Assembly: GCF_947507565.1 (NCBI RefSeq)
Contig: NC_089186.1
Location: forward strand, 434,001-498,000
DNA from: Oscarella lobularis
Taxonomy: Eukaryota > Porifera > Homoscleromorpha > Homosclerophorida > Oscarellidae
Direction of reading: 5' to 3'
DNA: 64,000 bases
Shown: positions 43,614-55,779 of the stretch, one piece after another
Numbering within the stretch: the first letter of the stretch is position 1
How the letters are laid out: each line of letters starts with the position of its first letter
Position numbers and translations under genes: made by a program
The notes under the pieces: model-generated
Told to the model about the DNA's origin: nothing
Databases searched by the model: none
The model's input: only the letters and a program-made list of their open reading frames with translations

Positions 43614-46600
43614 ATGACACCTATGATCACCGCTCTCGTTCTCGCGCTCATGTCGACCGCCGGCTCGGCCTACTTCCTCGGCGATCCCGGCGTTTTCAAT
43701 CAGATGGTCAACAAGTACGGCAACGGCATGGGCACAATGAACGAAACCGCTATCAGCATCTACATGATGGGCAACGATCTCGTTGGCAAGGTGACGCCGC
43801 CGAACGTCTTTCGCGTGCTCGACTTTCTCAAACTCATGCTACCGTCCGTCGCCGCGACGCTCGGCATCGACGAGGCGAATCTCGACAATCCGTTCAATTT
43901 TCCCGTCGACAATTTCACGCTCAACATGGCCGAAAACTATTGGTGCATCGGCACGCAGGAGCTACCCTCGATGCCACTTATATCCGATTTCATGACGTTG
44001 TCTGACGTCACGGTGCTCGTTTGTTTGCAGCTCAGTCCCGACGCGACGTCGCTGTCCGATCGGATACAAGTGACTGAGTTCGCGATAGCCGGCGTCTGGC
44101 AAATGGGAAGCATCGGTCTCGAATTCAAATTCAGTAAAGTCGGCTCGACGTACTATTTTCGCGGCGCGCCCACAACCGGTCTACCGGTCGGCACGTTTAT
44201 CGAGTATCTAGGTGCTCAACTACTTCCGGACGAATTCGCTACGCCTCTCCGGAATTCCGGACTCGATAAGTTTAGCATAGAGAAAGCGCGTTTCATTGGC
44301 GTCTACGATAGCGACGGTTTCGCTATCGGACTCTCCGGCAATCCGACTATACAGGGATGGGGCAGCTTTCGATGTCATCTCATTATAACGCGCTACATCC
44401 AGAGGGAAAGGGCAAGAAAGGGCTTTGCGGTGACGATCGCCGTTAACTTTCCCGATTTCTCGCTCGCAAATCTCGTTCAAAAATTATCCGGCTACGACAT
44501 CAGCGACGTTCCCTTCCTGGGAACGCTCACTATACCGGAAACGGGCGTCATTATCTCGACACGAGACTTGATACCGAACTTTCTACCCGAAGTCCTGGAC
44601 GGGATCCTGGCCCAAGCGAGGCCAATCTACAAGGGACTCACGTTTGTATGTGCACTGCCTATTATACCCAATCAAGAACCCGTTATATTCGTTATTCACA
44701 TCGGCTCCGGCGGACTCAAACTGACCATCGCGGATCCCGGTCGAGCGCTTACCCTGGGTAACATTCTCAGCGCTATCATTCCGGATTTCTCGGTCAACGA
44801 ACTCACCGACGTTCCGCCTGGAATATCGGACCTTCTTCAAACTCTACTTAACATTCAACTGTTCGGCTTTTCGATATCGACGAAGCCCAAGTGCATAGCC
44901 GTCGAATTCAAAATTAATCAAGCGGTCGAAGTCGTACCGGGATTCGCGCGTATTATCGATCCGTCGCTCTACATCAACGCGACGTTCTCCAAACCGCGTA
45001 CTATAGTGATCAAGGCGGGCGGATTTTGGGAATTCGGCTCGGCTGCGTTTCCAATAGCAATCGAACCGGCTCCTTTACCCCCCAGACTGCCCGGGCAAAA
45101 TAACGTTCTGCGCAAAGCGAAAGGCTTTATCCTAACCGGACAAGGAGACGAAATAAGTGTTCAAAGCGTCATTAAAAAATTCGACGCCGATTTTCTACCA
45201 GAAGAACTTCAGTCCGTACTCGAAGCGGCAGCGATGTTGGACATCGCTATAGTAAGTCCAACATTTAGGATTCCAATAGGCACGGGCGCAACAGGCTTCC
45301 AATGCCAATTTTCCGGTAAACCGAGAATCAACGGCTGGTCGGAAATGACTCTCAACGCCGTCGTAAGCAGGACGACGGGAAAGGCGGCTCTCGCTGTCGG
45401 CTTCGAGTTCGCCAATACGGGAATCGCCGATCTTATACAGAAATTAACTGGCGTCAACGTCAAAGCGCTGAGTCTTCTCGATCGATCGATGAAAGTTGCT
45501 TTTATGATATCGTCGCGTACGATGGACAACGTCGTGCTCGAAGGCGAAGCCCTAAGCAAAATTCCTCTCCGACGCGGTCTTTCGATCGTCGCCGTTTTTA
45601 CGTTTCCTAGCGACTGTTTAGGAGACTCGTTCTGCGAGTTCGCCAAAGGAGCGCTCGGCAGCAGCGCGAGTTTGCAAATCGCTGCGACTATTACGTCCCT
45701 ACGTCAGTTCAGCTTCTCGGCCGGCGTAAACAACATCCAATTGGGCTCCGGTCTCATTCTCAGCGAAGCGGCACTCGAGTTTGCCATAGGCGTGGAAACC
45801 TACGTTGGTATACGCGCAACGCTAGCGCTCAGCAACCCGCCGCTCTCGTTCACCGGATGGGTTCGAGCGGGCATTCAGGGCCTCGAACTCGGCATGACGA
45901 TGAACGGCATATGGAAACGAGCCTTCGGCATCGATTTTCTCGCTTTCGGCAACGGCATCATATCGATCACACTCAAGCCTGGAATCCCGGTGCCCGGCAT
46001 CGAATTGGGCGGCGAAGTGCGCGTGGGAAAACTAGACAGCGGACGCGAAATCATCGCAAAGGTCTATCTCGGAATCGATCCCACAATGCCTCGTCGTAAT
46101 TATTTCTACGGATCGATCACAAAACTGACGATCGCTTCCGTACTCGAAGCGTTTGACATCGATTTGACTCTACCGCAGTGTCTAGCTAACAGCGGTCTTC
46201 CCAATGGACTTGAAGTCTCGTTTGCCTTAGAAGCGCGAGAGCTCGTTCCTTCAGGCATCGTCATACCGCAAGGATTCGTTCTAAATGGCACGATCGACAT
46301 ACTCGGCTGGCGACTAAAGGCCTATATCAACGTAGGCCTTCCTCGTGGCATCAAAGTCGACATTCGCATGGATCCTCTTAATATAGGAAATGGCGTTTTG
46401 AAACTGTACAAATCGAGAACCGAATCGTGGGCCGGTCCACTTCTCGTCGCCGACGTCACCGCTTCGCCGCCGAAAGTCAACGTCACGGCGGCGGGTTACG
46501 TGAGTTTGTTCTTCGGATTAGTCGAAGCGGAGATATTTCTCCAAATAACGAACACGTATTTCATCTTCTATGTACGAAGGAGATTCTTTCTCTTCGACGC

Positions 46601-48701
46601 CCTGTTGAGGATCTACGCCCCGTACGGATCCCTACAGGAGGCGTCGTTTCAAGTCTACGGACTCCTATCGACCGAATGGTTGGCTGAACTCGAGAGAAAA
46701 GTCTGCGATGCAATAGACGGCGCAGCGAAGTCGGCGACGGACGCAATAGATCGGGAGCAGAGAAAAGTCGACCAGGTCAATTCGAAATTCTCCGCGGCTG
46801 TGTCGGATCTTCAAGGAAAACAACGCAACGTCAACAATCTCTGTCGACTTCGATCTTGCTCCAAACGTAAGATAAGATAACGAGCGATTGTCATGACGAC
46901 TAATTAATAATTTTCGAATATCATTTTTTCTTAGTTTGCATGGGATGTCCGTCGTGGAATTCGTGCTGTAAGCGTTGGTGGGGAAAATGCATCGGCTGTC
47001 CCGGGTGGAACAGTTGCTGCTGGCGCGCTCCCGACGTCGTGTGCGAGGCGTACAACGTCGGTTGCAAGGCACTGCGCGGCGTTGCCTACGCCGCCCTATG
47101 GCTCGCGGAGAAAGTCGTCGATAACAGTCGATGGACACTCGATGTGGCCAAGGGAGTATTGGAAGGGGTCAAGCAGACTGTGCGCGCTGGCGCCGAAGCG
47201 GCGAAGTTCGTCGTTCGGCTCGGTCTCGGCGGGATCATAAACATTAAGAAGATCGAATTCGACGTCAAAATTGGACTCGTCGAATCTGGACACTTTTCCG
47301 GAACGATCGTCGTTTCGTTCCTGCGAAAAACTGACGTCACGATGAGTTTTACCCTTCGATTCAAAAGCGTACAAAGTATGGCTTCGGATTTGGCCGACGC
47401 GATTTTTCCCGGCATTACGGGACGACGTAAGCGAGAGGTCGAAGAGACTCTTCGTCGGCACATGCCCGATTACAGTCGTCGACACTATATGCCCGAAATG
47501 TACGTCTATAAACCGGGCTCGGCAACCGAATACCGTCCCAAACGTGAATATCCGGAACCGATCTACGAAAAAACTGTATTCGTTGTGAGAAAGCGAGCGT
47601 TGACTGACGAGCTGAAAGCTGAGAAGAAGACCGTTGAATCGAATCTGGTTGAAATGCATAACCGTGTTCGGCAGTTTGCTCGTCCGTCCGGCAGTGCAAC
47701 GGTAGCTCCGGGAAGTTCGAATCAAGCAAAACTTCTACGTCTCGATCAATTGAAGCAGACACTCGGTAATTCAATCAAGTAATTAATAAAAAAATATTTT
47801 TGAGTTGTAATCGTTTCTTTCTGCTGTATAGACACTCCTGCGGAGAAATGCGATCATTTCGCTGCGATCAAAGAATTCATCCTTGAAGTACCTCTCGCTA
47901 TGGAGGCTGTCTACGGAGAGTGGAAAAAGACCATTGGCAATTACACTAACGAAGTCAAAGCTCTTAGTGAGGGCTATGCGAACGTAAGTAGGCAAGAAGC
48001 CGAAGCAGCAGCAACGGTTGCAAAGGCAAAGCAAGAATTCCGCGATTTCGAAGCAGCAGAACGAAATCAATCAGATCTCGTTGAAGAGGCAAAAAATTTG
48101 CCCAACGTGACAGCTTCGCCAGCTTTTCTTACGGCGGCAGACACGGTAACGTTTAGCAATAACATGACGGAAGAACTCATTAACAAGGATTTGGTCGTCG
48201 AAGTGGGCAATGGTAGAAAACATAGGCAATAGTGTACAAACTCACTCGTTTCATTTCTAAGGCTATTCGGAGTGGAATCGAACGTTCAAGGACGAAGTGG
48301 TCTCAGAGAACATTCAAACAATTAAGGCCATTGTACAGGCATATGGCGACGACGTGACAAAGGAGACGGGCTTGACGCTCGCTGATTATCTCAACGAAGT
48401 CTTTAAGGCTCTTAAAGCTCCGTACGAAACTATTTCGCCTGGCGATCCTCACTTCGATTCGGCTGTCAATCTACTTGAAAGCTTGGGGGTGATCAAACAG
48501 GTAAATTTTTATCCGCGTTTAGTTTGTCACTATCTCTAAGGAGTTTTCTCGTTTGATCAGAATTTGGACACTCTTATTCACGAGACGATTTTTAAAGCGA
48601 AAGAAATATCGGACACCCTACTCGCTGAACTGAAGGAAATTGCGCAGATTAAAATCTTCTGCACGGGAAGTCCAAGCGCAAGTGCGAAGACCTCTGGCTA
48701 A
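43614..48701 (+). CDS. Large secreted protein, LSP family, copy G (1614 aa)
   Basis: Exons 43614-46866, 46935-47765, 47832-48212, 48262-48500 and 48561-48701 (TAA). The start was chosen at the Met aligned with copy B (MTPMITALVLALMSTAGSA, signal peptide); an in-frame ATG at 43575 is only about 10 bp after the TATA element and less likely. Same layout as copy B: repeated beta-rich modules in exon 1, CMGCPSWNSCC and CIGCPGWNSCC in exon 2, RRKR|E and VRKR|A convertase-type sites, helical tail. The second half of exon 1 is almost identical to B and I. Divergent partner of EEP copy E. Confidence 0.9.
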
Positions 48702-50085
48702 AGCTAATTAGTTGTCTCTCCGTCTTCTCTGTGTCTCACTTCCTCAAGTAAAAATCTGCAAGTTTTTTTCTAATGTGCTCTCTTGTCTTGTTGAGTAAAT
48801 GTTCTTATGGTTTGTAGCAAGCAAAGCATGACGTCACCTAAAGCAAGCCCTTTCTTACTGCAATAGATTAAGCAGTGCATTTGGTCGCTTTGCAAAGACC
48901 GTCTGCATGGTTGAAAATCTTAGTCAAATGATAGACGAACGGTTTTACATGAGGTTAAATTTGCTTCGGGTGATACGAAATATCTGCAGTAGTGATCAGT
49001 GGCAAAACCGTCTTCTCTTTCCGAAAGCACATTAGGTATGAACGCGTCGCTAAGAACTAGACAGCTGTACATTGGATCCAATAATTTACCTGCTAGTTAG
49101 AACTAGATTACCTCACAATCCATTGACCTAAAATATGCATCTATTCAAAATTACCTGAGTAATCCATTGATATGGTCTAACCGGGGGTGGCGGCTGTCAG
49201 CTAAGCACGTTCAGGGACAAAGGAGCTACAAACCTACTAAACCTCTAACCGCCCTACCTACTGACAGCCGCCCTATACCCTAATGCAAAGGGAAAAGACC
49301 CGTGCACACTAACATAGTCGGCCTGTGATGCAAACAGAGTACGAATCATCTCTACGTAACGAATGCGTGTCGTCCCCGCTACCCTCCCTGAAACACACAC
49401 AAAGGAAGCCTCATACACTGCCATGACACCAGCTATCACTCCTGAACCCCAACTGGCCCTCGATTACTAGTGTTTAGATTCGTTTGGAAATCGTTCTATG
49501 CTCAGGAGCGTGAGCAGTGGCACGCCAGGCAATCTGCGACGTGTGTGTAGCAGAGAGAGCCCTGCCCCCTGAGTGCATGCCTACTCCACGGGGGCCCCAA
49601 AGGGAACCTTGGAACAATTCATTGATCTTCGTCTACCACTGGAAGACTGCGTCGGAAAATCCGACATTTTTCCAGCGAGAGGCTTCGGCGATGCCGTGCC
49701 GTTCGGAGGTTTGGTGAAAAGTAGAGACGCTTGACTTCGAAGCGAGCTTCTTTGTCACTGTGAGAACAGGTGAATTCGTTTAGGAAACGTACATATATAG
49801 ATATAGACATACTAGCTGAGGCGCGGTGAACGCGAGCAATTACTCTAGAGCACGGAAGCGAACGAGGATGAGAAAGGGGGCCCAGCGGTAAAAAGAGAAC
49901 GCTAATGCCGACGAATTGTACTAAATGGAGACACAAATGGCATGCGAGGACACGCGAGTGCGTGCGACTCTAGATTGCTTACCAGCGAGTGGATTGCGGT
50001 CTGCAGATAGAAGAAGAGTCTTCTCCGGGAGATCGCGTATGTGTCACGTGGGACCACTGCTCCGGGAAACTGGTCCTTTTTGATC
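48702..50085. other. Three-prime flank of LSP copy G, duplicated non-coding
   Basis: Matches 60862-62255 closely and, inverted, part of 4.26-5.1 kb. No conserved reading frame among the copies. Contains the GC-rich block around 49490-49610 shared by all three modules, and CTCCGGGAGAT...GTGTCACGTG at 50022-50050, which recurs at about 38710, 51220 and 62195. Confidence 0.6.
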
Positions 50086-50652
50086 GCTGTCGCGAAGACA
50101 TTGATCTGAACTCCGCTTCATAAGCGTCTTTTCAATTGGCGTCGGCCTTAGTGTCGTCAGTCTCATGACGCCGCACTGGTACGTTTACCGTCGTCGCGGA
50201 TGGCTCACACGGTCTTTGGACGTGGTGTTACGACGGCATATGTCACAAAATCAAAGACAGTGACCTTCCCCTTAATTAAAGGTAGGTGCGGAAAAATCAA
50301 GTTCATTTAATTCCTTTCTCTCGTGCAGGTTGCTTTTATGCCACGCGTTTCTTTGCCGTTGCATCCGTCGCTCTGTCGCTGGTCGTCTTTTTTCTGCTCT
50401 CTGTGAAAATGCCAACCCGACGTGACAATGCTCAAGAAGTGTTAGAATCGTGCTGGCACTCGCCTTTATACAGCTATTTTCTACGCAATCGCATTGACTA
50501 TCTTCGCGGTTGCAAAGGAAACGCACGACCAACCCGTGAACTCGACATACGGCTACTCCTTCTACGACGGCTGGGCTGCCGTTGTTTACTTCGTAATCAT
50601 GGCTGTTTCTTTTTACGTCACGCACCGCTCAGACTACGAGAGGCTAGCCTGA
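50086..50652 (+). pseudogene. Broken copy of the claudin-like gene
   Basis: Matches 37439-38113 but lacks the start codon, has a deletion with frame loss in the first TM helix (AACTCCGCTTCATAAGCG) and another in the first loop, and has lost about 70 bp, including the second intron and its flanks, between GTTAGAATC and GTGCTGGCAC. The 3' half still resembles TM3 and TM4. The 5' truncation coincides with the segmental duplication breakpoint. Confidence 0.85.
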
Positions 50653-51619
50653 TGAGACGGATAGCTGTTTCTTTGCTTATGCTTATTAAAGTCCACGGTT
50701 GAGTATACGTGTCTATACTTGTAGACCCCCAATAAACCAGAGCCGCGAATCAATGCAGAACGATCCCTTTGGTGTTAACACGCTCTCTTTAATAATTGGT
50801 GTTATATCCCAGCATTCATCTTTCTGCGACTCGGAAAGGTGAACTTTCGGCTGAATTCTTTGGATGGAGTGCGTACGATAGAGGAGAGCGTTGCTCAACG
50901 CACACTCGCTCGCACTCCGTTCTCAAACGCCGTGCAAGTCGAGTATAAAAACGTTGACCACGCCTACACATTCATTTCTCGTTTCTTTTGTTTTCGTATC
51001 CTTTTTGTTGCAAAGAAGTCCGCTCGCTTCCCATGCAGATCCGGAGGGTCTTCCTTTTTGCAAGAACCTAACGATCGAGGTACTAATGCATAACGCTGCA
51101 ACTTTCCTGTCGTCTTATTCCTCGTCGCGGTGCATATAGTCTATTTGGGAGAAGAAAACGTTTCACGTCTACTTGCTGGCTTTGCTTCCATACTTGCTTC
51201 CATACTGAGAGCTCACTTGTCCGGGAGATTAGAAATGTGTCACGTGGAACTACGAGAAAGGAGCCCTTGGCCGGTCAAAGAAGCGCACAAGACGACGTTT
51301 TGGGTAATAGGGCGTGAAATATCGACACGCAGCAGTGGAATCATTCGCGGTAAGTCGGCTATAGACGATCGTGACCTCTAACCTGGCCCGGAAACAATCC
51401 CTCGCCGTACTAGGACGCTTTAGAGGCAAGTAGCAGTATCTTATCGAGCAGTGGGTGTTCATTAGATTAGTAAATTCTTGGTCACATCTCTTTTCTGCTT
51501 GAGGAGACATGATAGTAGTATTTCTTCAACATCAAAACACATTGATATTTTGACAGCTACATTACATCAAACGTGAAACAAAACAATGAATTCTTGGACA
51601 ATAATGACTCGTGCCTTTA
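50653..51619. other. Intergenic, duplicated non-coding
   Basis: Counterpart of 38114-39320. No conserved reading frame. Confidence 0.5.
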
Positions 51620-52176
51620 CTAAGGTACAAAGAACTTCATGTAAACGGGAAAGTGATCCGACACGCTGTTCCAAACTGCAAACGCCTTCATGCGAACCTT
51701 CGTTTTGACGGTCGGCACGACACTGTTTTTCTCCAGGGCGTCTTCAAACAGGTAATTTTCACTCCGAACGTCCCTGGGAGTACATAGAAGTTCCGGGTTG
51801 TAGATCTTACATCCGGTGATGCCCGGTCCCTCTTTTTCGTTTACCGGCCACACGTAGTCCAACACTGTGAACTCGTCCAATTTCGTAAAAAACCAGTTAC
51901 TGTTTGCGTTATGTTTACATCTTAGACGGAGAGTAGAGTTTTATTTAAATAATTTTGCCATGATCTTACTTTTCTTTGAGTGTGGTAAACTCATAGTTGA
52001 AATCGCCGACCATATAGGCGCTACGCCTCTTGTCATCTGCAACGTAGTTGTTGACTGTTTTGCGGTATGCCTCTCCGGCCTTGGCATTTGCGTCGGCGCC
52101 CTTGACGTGAACGCTTATGAGAGTCATCAAGTATTCATTCTACGATGAAGTATTTCACCCGTTATGATATAGTACG

Positions 52177-52217
<41 letters not shown>

Positions 52218-54696
52218 CGAGAGCCTTACGGATCCCTTGTCGTTCTTCAAGTAAAATTCGCACTTGAAGGCGGAGCGAGCTTCATCTCGGAAGCTCCTCA
52301 TGCTAATGTCTTCGCAATTGTTCGCGAGAATTTTATCGTCGACAGCGAATCCAAGTTCGGGAGTATTCGCCGACCAGTACCACCTTTTATTCATTATCAG
52401 TGTTTTTGTACGCTTGGCGTTGGAATCCACGTCTTCGGCGTTCTCTTTTCTACTAACCGGTTTCAATTCTTGCACGGCGACGATATTAAATTCATTAAGT
52501 AGTGTCGTGAAATGATTCGCTCTCTTTATCTCTTTTCTTTTCGAGAAATCTCTCACATCTTCGTCGCTCATTGGATCGATAGTCGGATCGAAGGTTATCA
52601 AATTCCATGTGGCGACTTTGTACTCAGTACCACTCATCGTGTGTGTAAACATCACCGGCAAGTGGTCGCTTAGGTCTCGAGTTCGATCTAAATTGGGCCT
52701 GTACCGTCGGTACGAATGCGGATGGCAGGCAACCATTTCTTCATAGAAATATTTTTGGCGATCGAACTGATTTTCAATTGGATAACTGTGATACGCCGGG
52801 GGACACGATGATGGCTTCGTTGAAACTCTTGGAAGTTTCAATGGGATTGTTATTTCTTTATCCCTAGGCGGAGCCTCTTTGCCTTTAAGCCCGTTTAGAT
52901 TTGTGCCCGCTGTTGCGGCGGCGCTAGCCGTTAGCTCCGGATAATAGGTGAACATTAGGCGAGTGGTTTTGCTTATGGCAAATCGATCGAAGTGTGATTC
53001 TTTTTTTGTTTCGCGATATGTCGTTGGTCCCGGATCAGGAAAGTGCATGCTCTTCCTATATATAGTAACTCGATCGGTCTATACATGCATAATGTGTCTT
53101 ATAATTGCGTTACTTACAGGATTTCCATTGTCTTTTCCGTATCGTGAAACGCATTTTCTGCGTCTGGCTTTAACGTACCAGCTCCTGTGTTAAAGTCTCC
53201 AGCAATTATAACGCCCGACACCTTCGTTGCGGCGATATTGTCCTCAATTTCTTCCAGTTCTTCGTATCGATCAGAGGCGCGCTCGTTGGTGAGATGAACG
53301 TTAACAATTGTGAACTTTTTTCTAGGGTTGTCTTCGTTTTTGTTCTGCAAAAAATAAAGATCTTTAGAATATTTCGAACGCAAAATCGTCTCTGTCGTCA
53401 TCCCTTTCTATATATAGACTTACCTGGAAGGAGCATTTCACACTTCTTATTGGACGAATCGTCTCGCACGAATCGACGATCGAAAATTGCTCCGAATTAT
53501 ACACAAAAGCGAATTGATCGATCGCCTCGACTTTTCGATTGGGCATTTTTTCAATAATATCTTTAAAGGCTCTATTCTGGTGAAGATTCGATCCGGTCTC
53601 TTGCAGAGCTAATATGTCCGCCCTCTCAATGATGTTGCCCATCGTTTCCTTTTGTTGAGCAGAATACGCGCGCGTTAACTTCATCACTCCCTTCATATTA
53701 AACGACCCAACTGTCCAAAGATATTATTACACCAAATAACGTTCAAAGAAAAAAGAACCTACTTTTTGTTTCGCTCGGCATAAACTCGTGAAATTTGAAG
53801 GTATTGTCTAGTTTTCGGGCTTCTGCTAGAATAGTTTTGACGCTTTCTTCGGTAAATCGTCTACCGCAGACGTAGGGTTCGCTGCAGTCGGGTTTGTCTG
53901 GTGTGTCCTTAGTCAACGGATAGTCGCCCGGCTTGTTCATTTCCCAGCAGAACTTGCCCGAGTTCCTGAGCGACACGAGTCCGGTGATGCTGACGATACG
54001 AATACTCGCCGTTTTCGTGAACGTGAAGAAGGCCGAACCCGGTAGCACCGTCGTGCCGTCGCAGACGTTCGTTTTTTTGCAAAGCAGAGCGATAAGCTTG
54101 TCTTTTAGAGTAAAGTAACAGTCTCGAAGAGCACCTTTAATGCCTGAGATGTAATCGTTCGTGTCGTGAGCGAGCCATGACGATAGATAGACTTTTCGTT
54201 CGCGTACGAACTCCTCTCTCACTCCGTATTGATGATTATTCGAGTTGGTTCCCGTAAACCAGGACACGAAAGGATAACTATGCGGTGGCTTAGTCGGTGC
54301 CTTTGGAAGATGTATGAGATCATAGTCCCCCGCCTGGTGGAAAGCCTTTTCGTCAAAGAAAATCTTTTCATTCATAAACCTGAAATACATTAACGTTGTG
54401 TCGAAATCGTCAGGTCGACAGTCATTTGTCGTCAGTACGACTCGCGATGAGAGGAGAACACCCTCGCATACAATCTTAGGCTCTATCTTTGGCTTCTTCG
54501 GCGCCTTCGATGTTGCTTTCTTCTTGTGAAGAATGAGTCCAAACGCTTGATAGGCAACGTCTTTGTTCGCATCAAGAACCTTACTAGTCACTTCTGTGGG
54601 AACTGACAAGACGAACGATCTACGACTGATGTTGTGGCATTCGACCGGCGGCGAGACGGCGAAAAATACGAGCAGCAGGACGGCGGCGAAAAGCAT
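51620..54696 (-). CDS. Secreted serine-protease-like domain fused to two DNase I-like (EEP) domains, copy H (914 aa)
   Basis: Exons on minus: 54696-53763, 53710-53424, 53344-53118, 53055-52230, 52139-51970 and 51920-51620 (TAG); phases 1,0,2,0,2. Signal peptide MLFAAVLLLVFFAVSPPVEC. Protease-like block CEGVLLSSRVVLTTNDC (His position is Asp), DYDLIHL, VLPGSAFF: catalytically dead. EEP 1 keeps N in SFNMKG, LALQE, VHLTN, GDFNTGA and SDHLPV. EEP 2 keeps ATWNLIT, AVQEL, SVHVKG, GDFNYEF, DYVWP and SDHFPV. It differs from copy E at roughly a third or more of residues in the protease-like part although the two sit in tandem units. Intron 4 carries an (AT)n run. Divergent partner of LSP copy I. Confidence 0.88.
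52186..52215. repeat. (AT)n microsatellite in intron 4 of EEP copy H
   Basis: Uninterrupted TATATA run with a short imperfect flank (ATACATATATAT) just downstream of the splice donor in the gene's sense. Absent from copies C and E. Confidence 0.9.
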
Positions 54697-54804
54697 CTTC
54701 AGCGGGCGAAGCTCGCAAAGCCGACTGGCGATGGAACGCCGATACTTCCAGCTTTTACGCCCCTTCTTCTTTGAAGAGAAAACAGACGTTTAGATCATTA
54801 GCAA

Positions 54805-55181
54805 AGTGGCAAACGATTAGAGTGAAAGAGGCGGAGAGGGGAGGGCCGGATTTCCAGCCTGTTCTCGTGGAGTCCGTAACGCACGGCGAGATTTAAAACC
54901 AGAGTGCATTCGTCCGTCTGATAATTCACAAAGCTAAGGATTGAGCAAATTGGAGAAAGTTTTTAGGTTACCCTTAGACATGTACTCAAAGCGAGTGGCA
55001 AACGATTAGAGTGAAAGAGGCGGAGAGGGGAGGGCCGGATTTCCAGCCTGTTCTCGTGGAGTCCGTAACGCACGGCGAGATTTAAAACCAGAGAGCATTC
55101 GTCCGTCTGATAATTCACAAAGCTAAGGATTGAGCAAATGGAGAAAGTTTTTAGGTTACCCTTAGACATGTACTCAAAGAT
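54805..55181. repeat. 189-bp tandem duplication inside the H/I intergenic region
   Basis: Unit 1 is 54805-54993 and unit 2 is 54994-55181, both starting AGTGGCAAACGATTAGAGTG and ending TGTACTCAAAG, nearly identical. The E/G region has one copy. Confidence 0.92.
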
Positions 55182-55725
55182 GACCGGTGACAAAGATAAT
55201 GAGCTGCATGTTTTAGTATCCAAGGCTTCCGCGATAAGACCTACTAAAAGAATAGAAACTTTCTTTCATTTCGCCTTATACATGTAGGCTAGTGCATGCT
55301 CCCACCGTCATCACTCTTACTACAGAAGGCAGAAACATGACGGCCACGCGTATTACGGTAGCGGGACCGGAAAATTCGCTTTTAGTCCACCACAACAAAA
55401 CGGTTCGTTGGGAAAGTATGCAGAACGGACAATTATCTAACTGTTTTCGTGCGATTCCCATCGCTACGCAACGACACCCGCTGTGATTTCCAATATGTCT
55501 TTTTCCAATTTTCTACCTCCAACCGAACTAAAAACGGTCTCCCACAAGGCAAATTGACACCGCCGCTGAAATCGTTTCTAAAAACGGCTTCTACAAACAT
55601 TTTTCGGATCGCGATGTGGTCTCAAAATTGGCGCCAGGCGGCGTTCTGCGGATATTCAAAGTCAATTAGGAACTCTCCGTGTGACCAAAAATCAGATCCA
55701 CCGTAAACCGCAAGAATCGCCCTAT

Positions 55726-55732
55726 TATAAGA
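55726..55732 (+). promoter_or_regulatory. TATA-like element of LSP copy I
   Basis: TATAAGA within CCTATTATAAGACGCAGCTG, 54 bp before the ATG at 55780, as in copy G. Confidence 0.6.
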
Positions 55733-55779
55733 CGCAGCTGATACGCCACTTTTTTCAGAGCGCGGCCCGCGACGTAAAA

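Larger units (their letters stand above)
37439..50078 (+). repeat. Segmental duplication unit, copy 2 (about 12.6 kb)
   Basis: Contains claudin-like gene, EEP copy E (minus), LSP copy G (plus) and 3' flank. It matches 50086-62255 along its whole length in the same orientation. The left edge is GCTGTCGCGAAGAC at 37439; the right edge is CTGGTCCTT at about 50078. The shared order and shared non-coding DNA show a tandem duplication. Confidence 0.85.
54697..55779. promoter_or_regulatory. Divergent intergenic region between EEP copy H and LSP copy I
   Basis: 1083 bp between start codons facing away from each other. Same conserved EEP leader and LSP TATA element as in the other modules, plus an internal 189-bp tandem duplication found only here. 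Confidence 0.65.

Noticed and set aside
52155-52229. Extension of EEP copy H exon 4 through the (AT)n run as coding Ile-Tyr repeats
   Set aside because: The donor GTAAGG at 52229 is conserved in all three copies and joins in phase to exon 5; the AT run is intronic.
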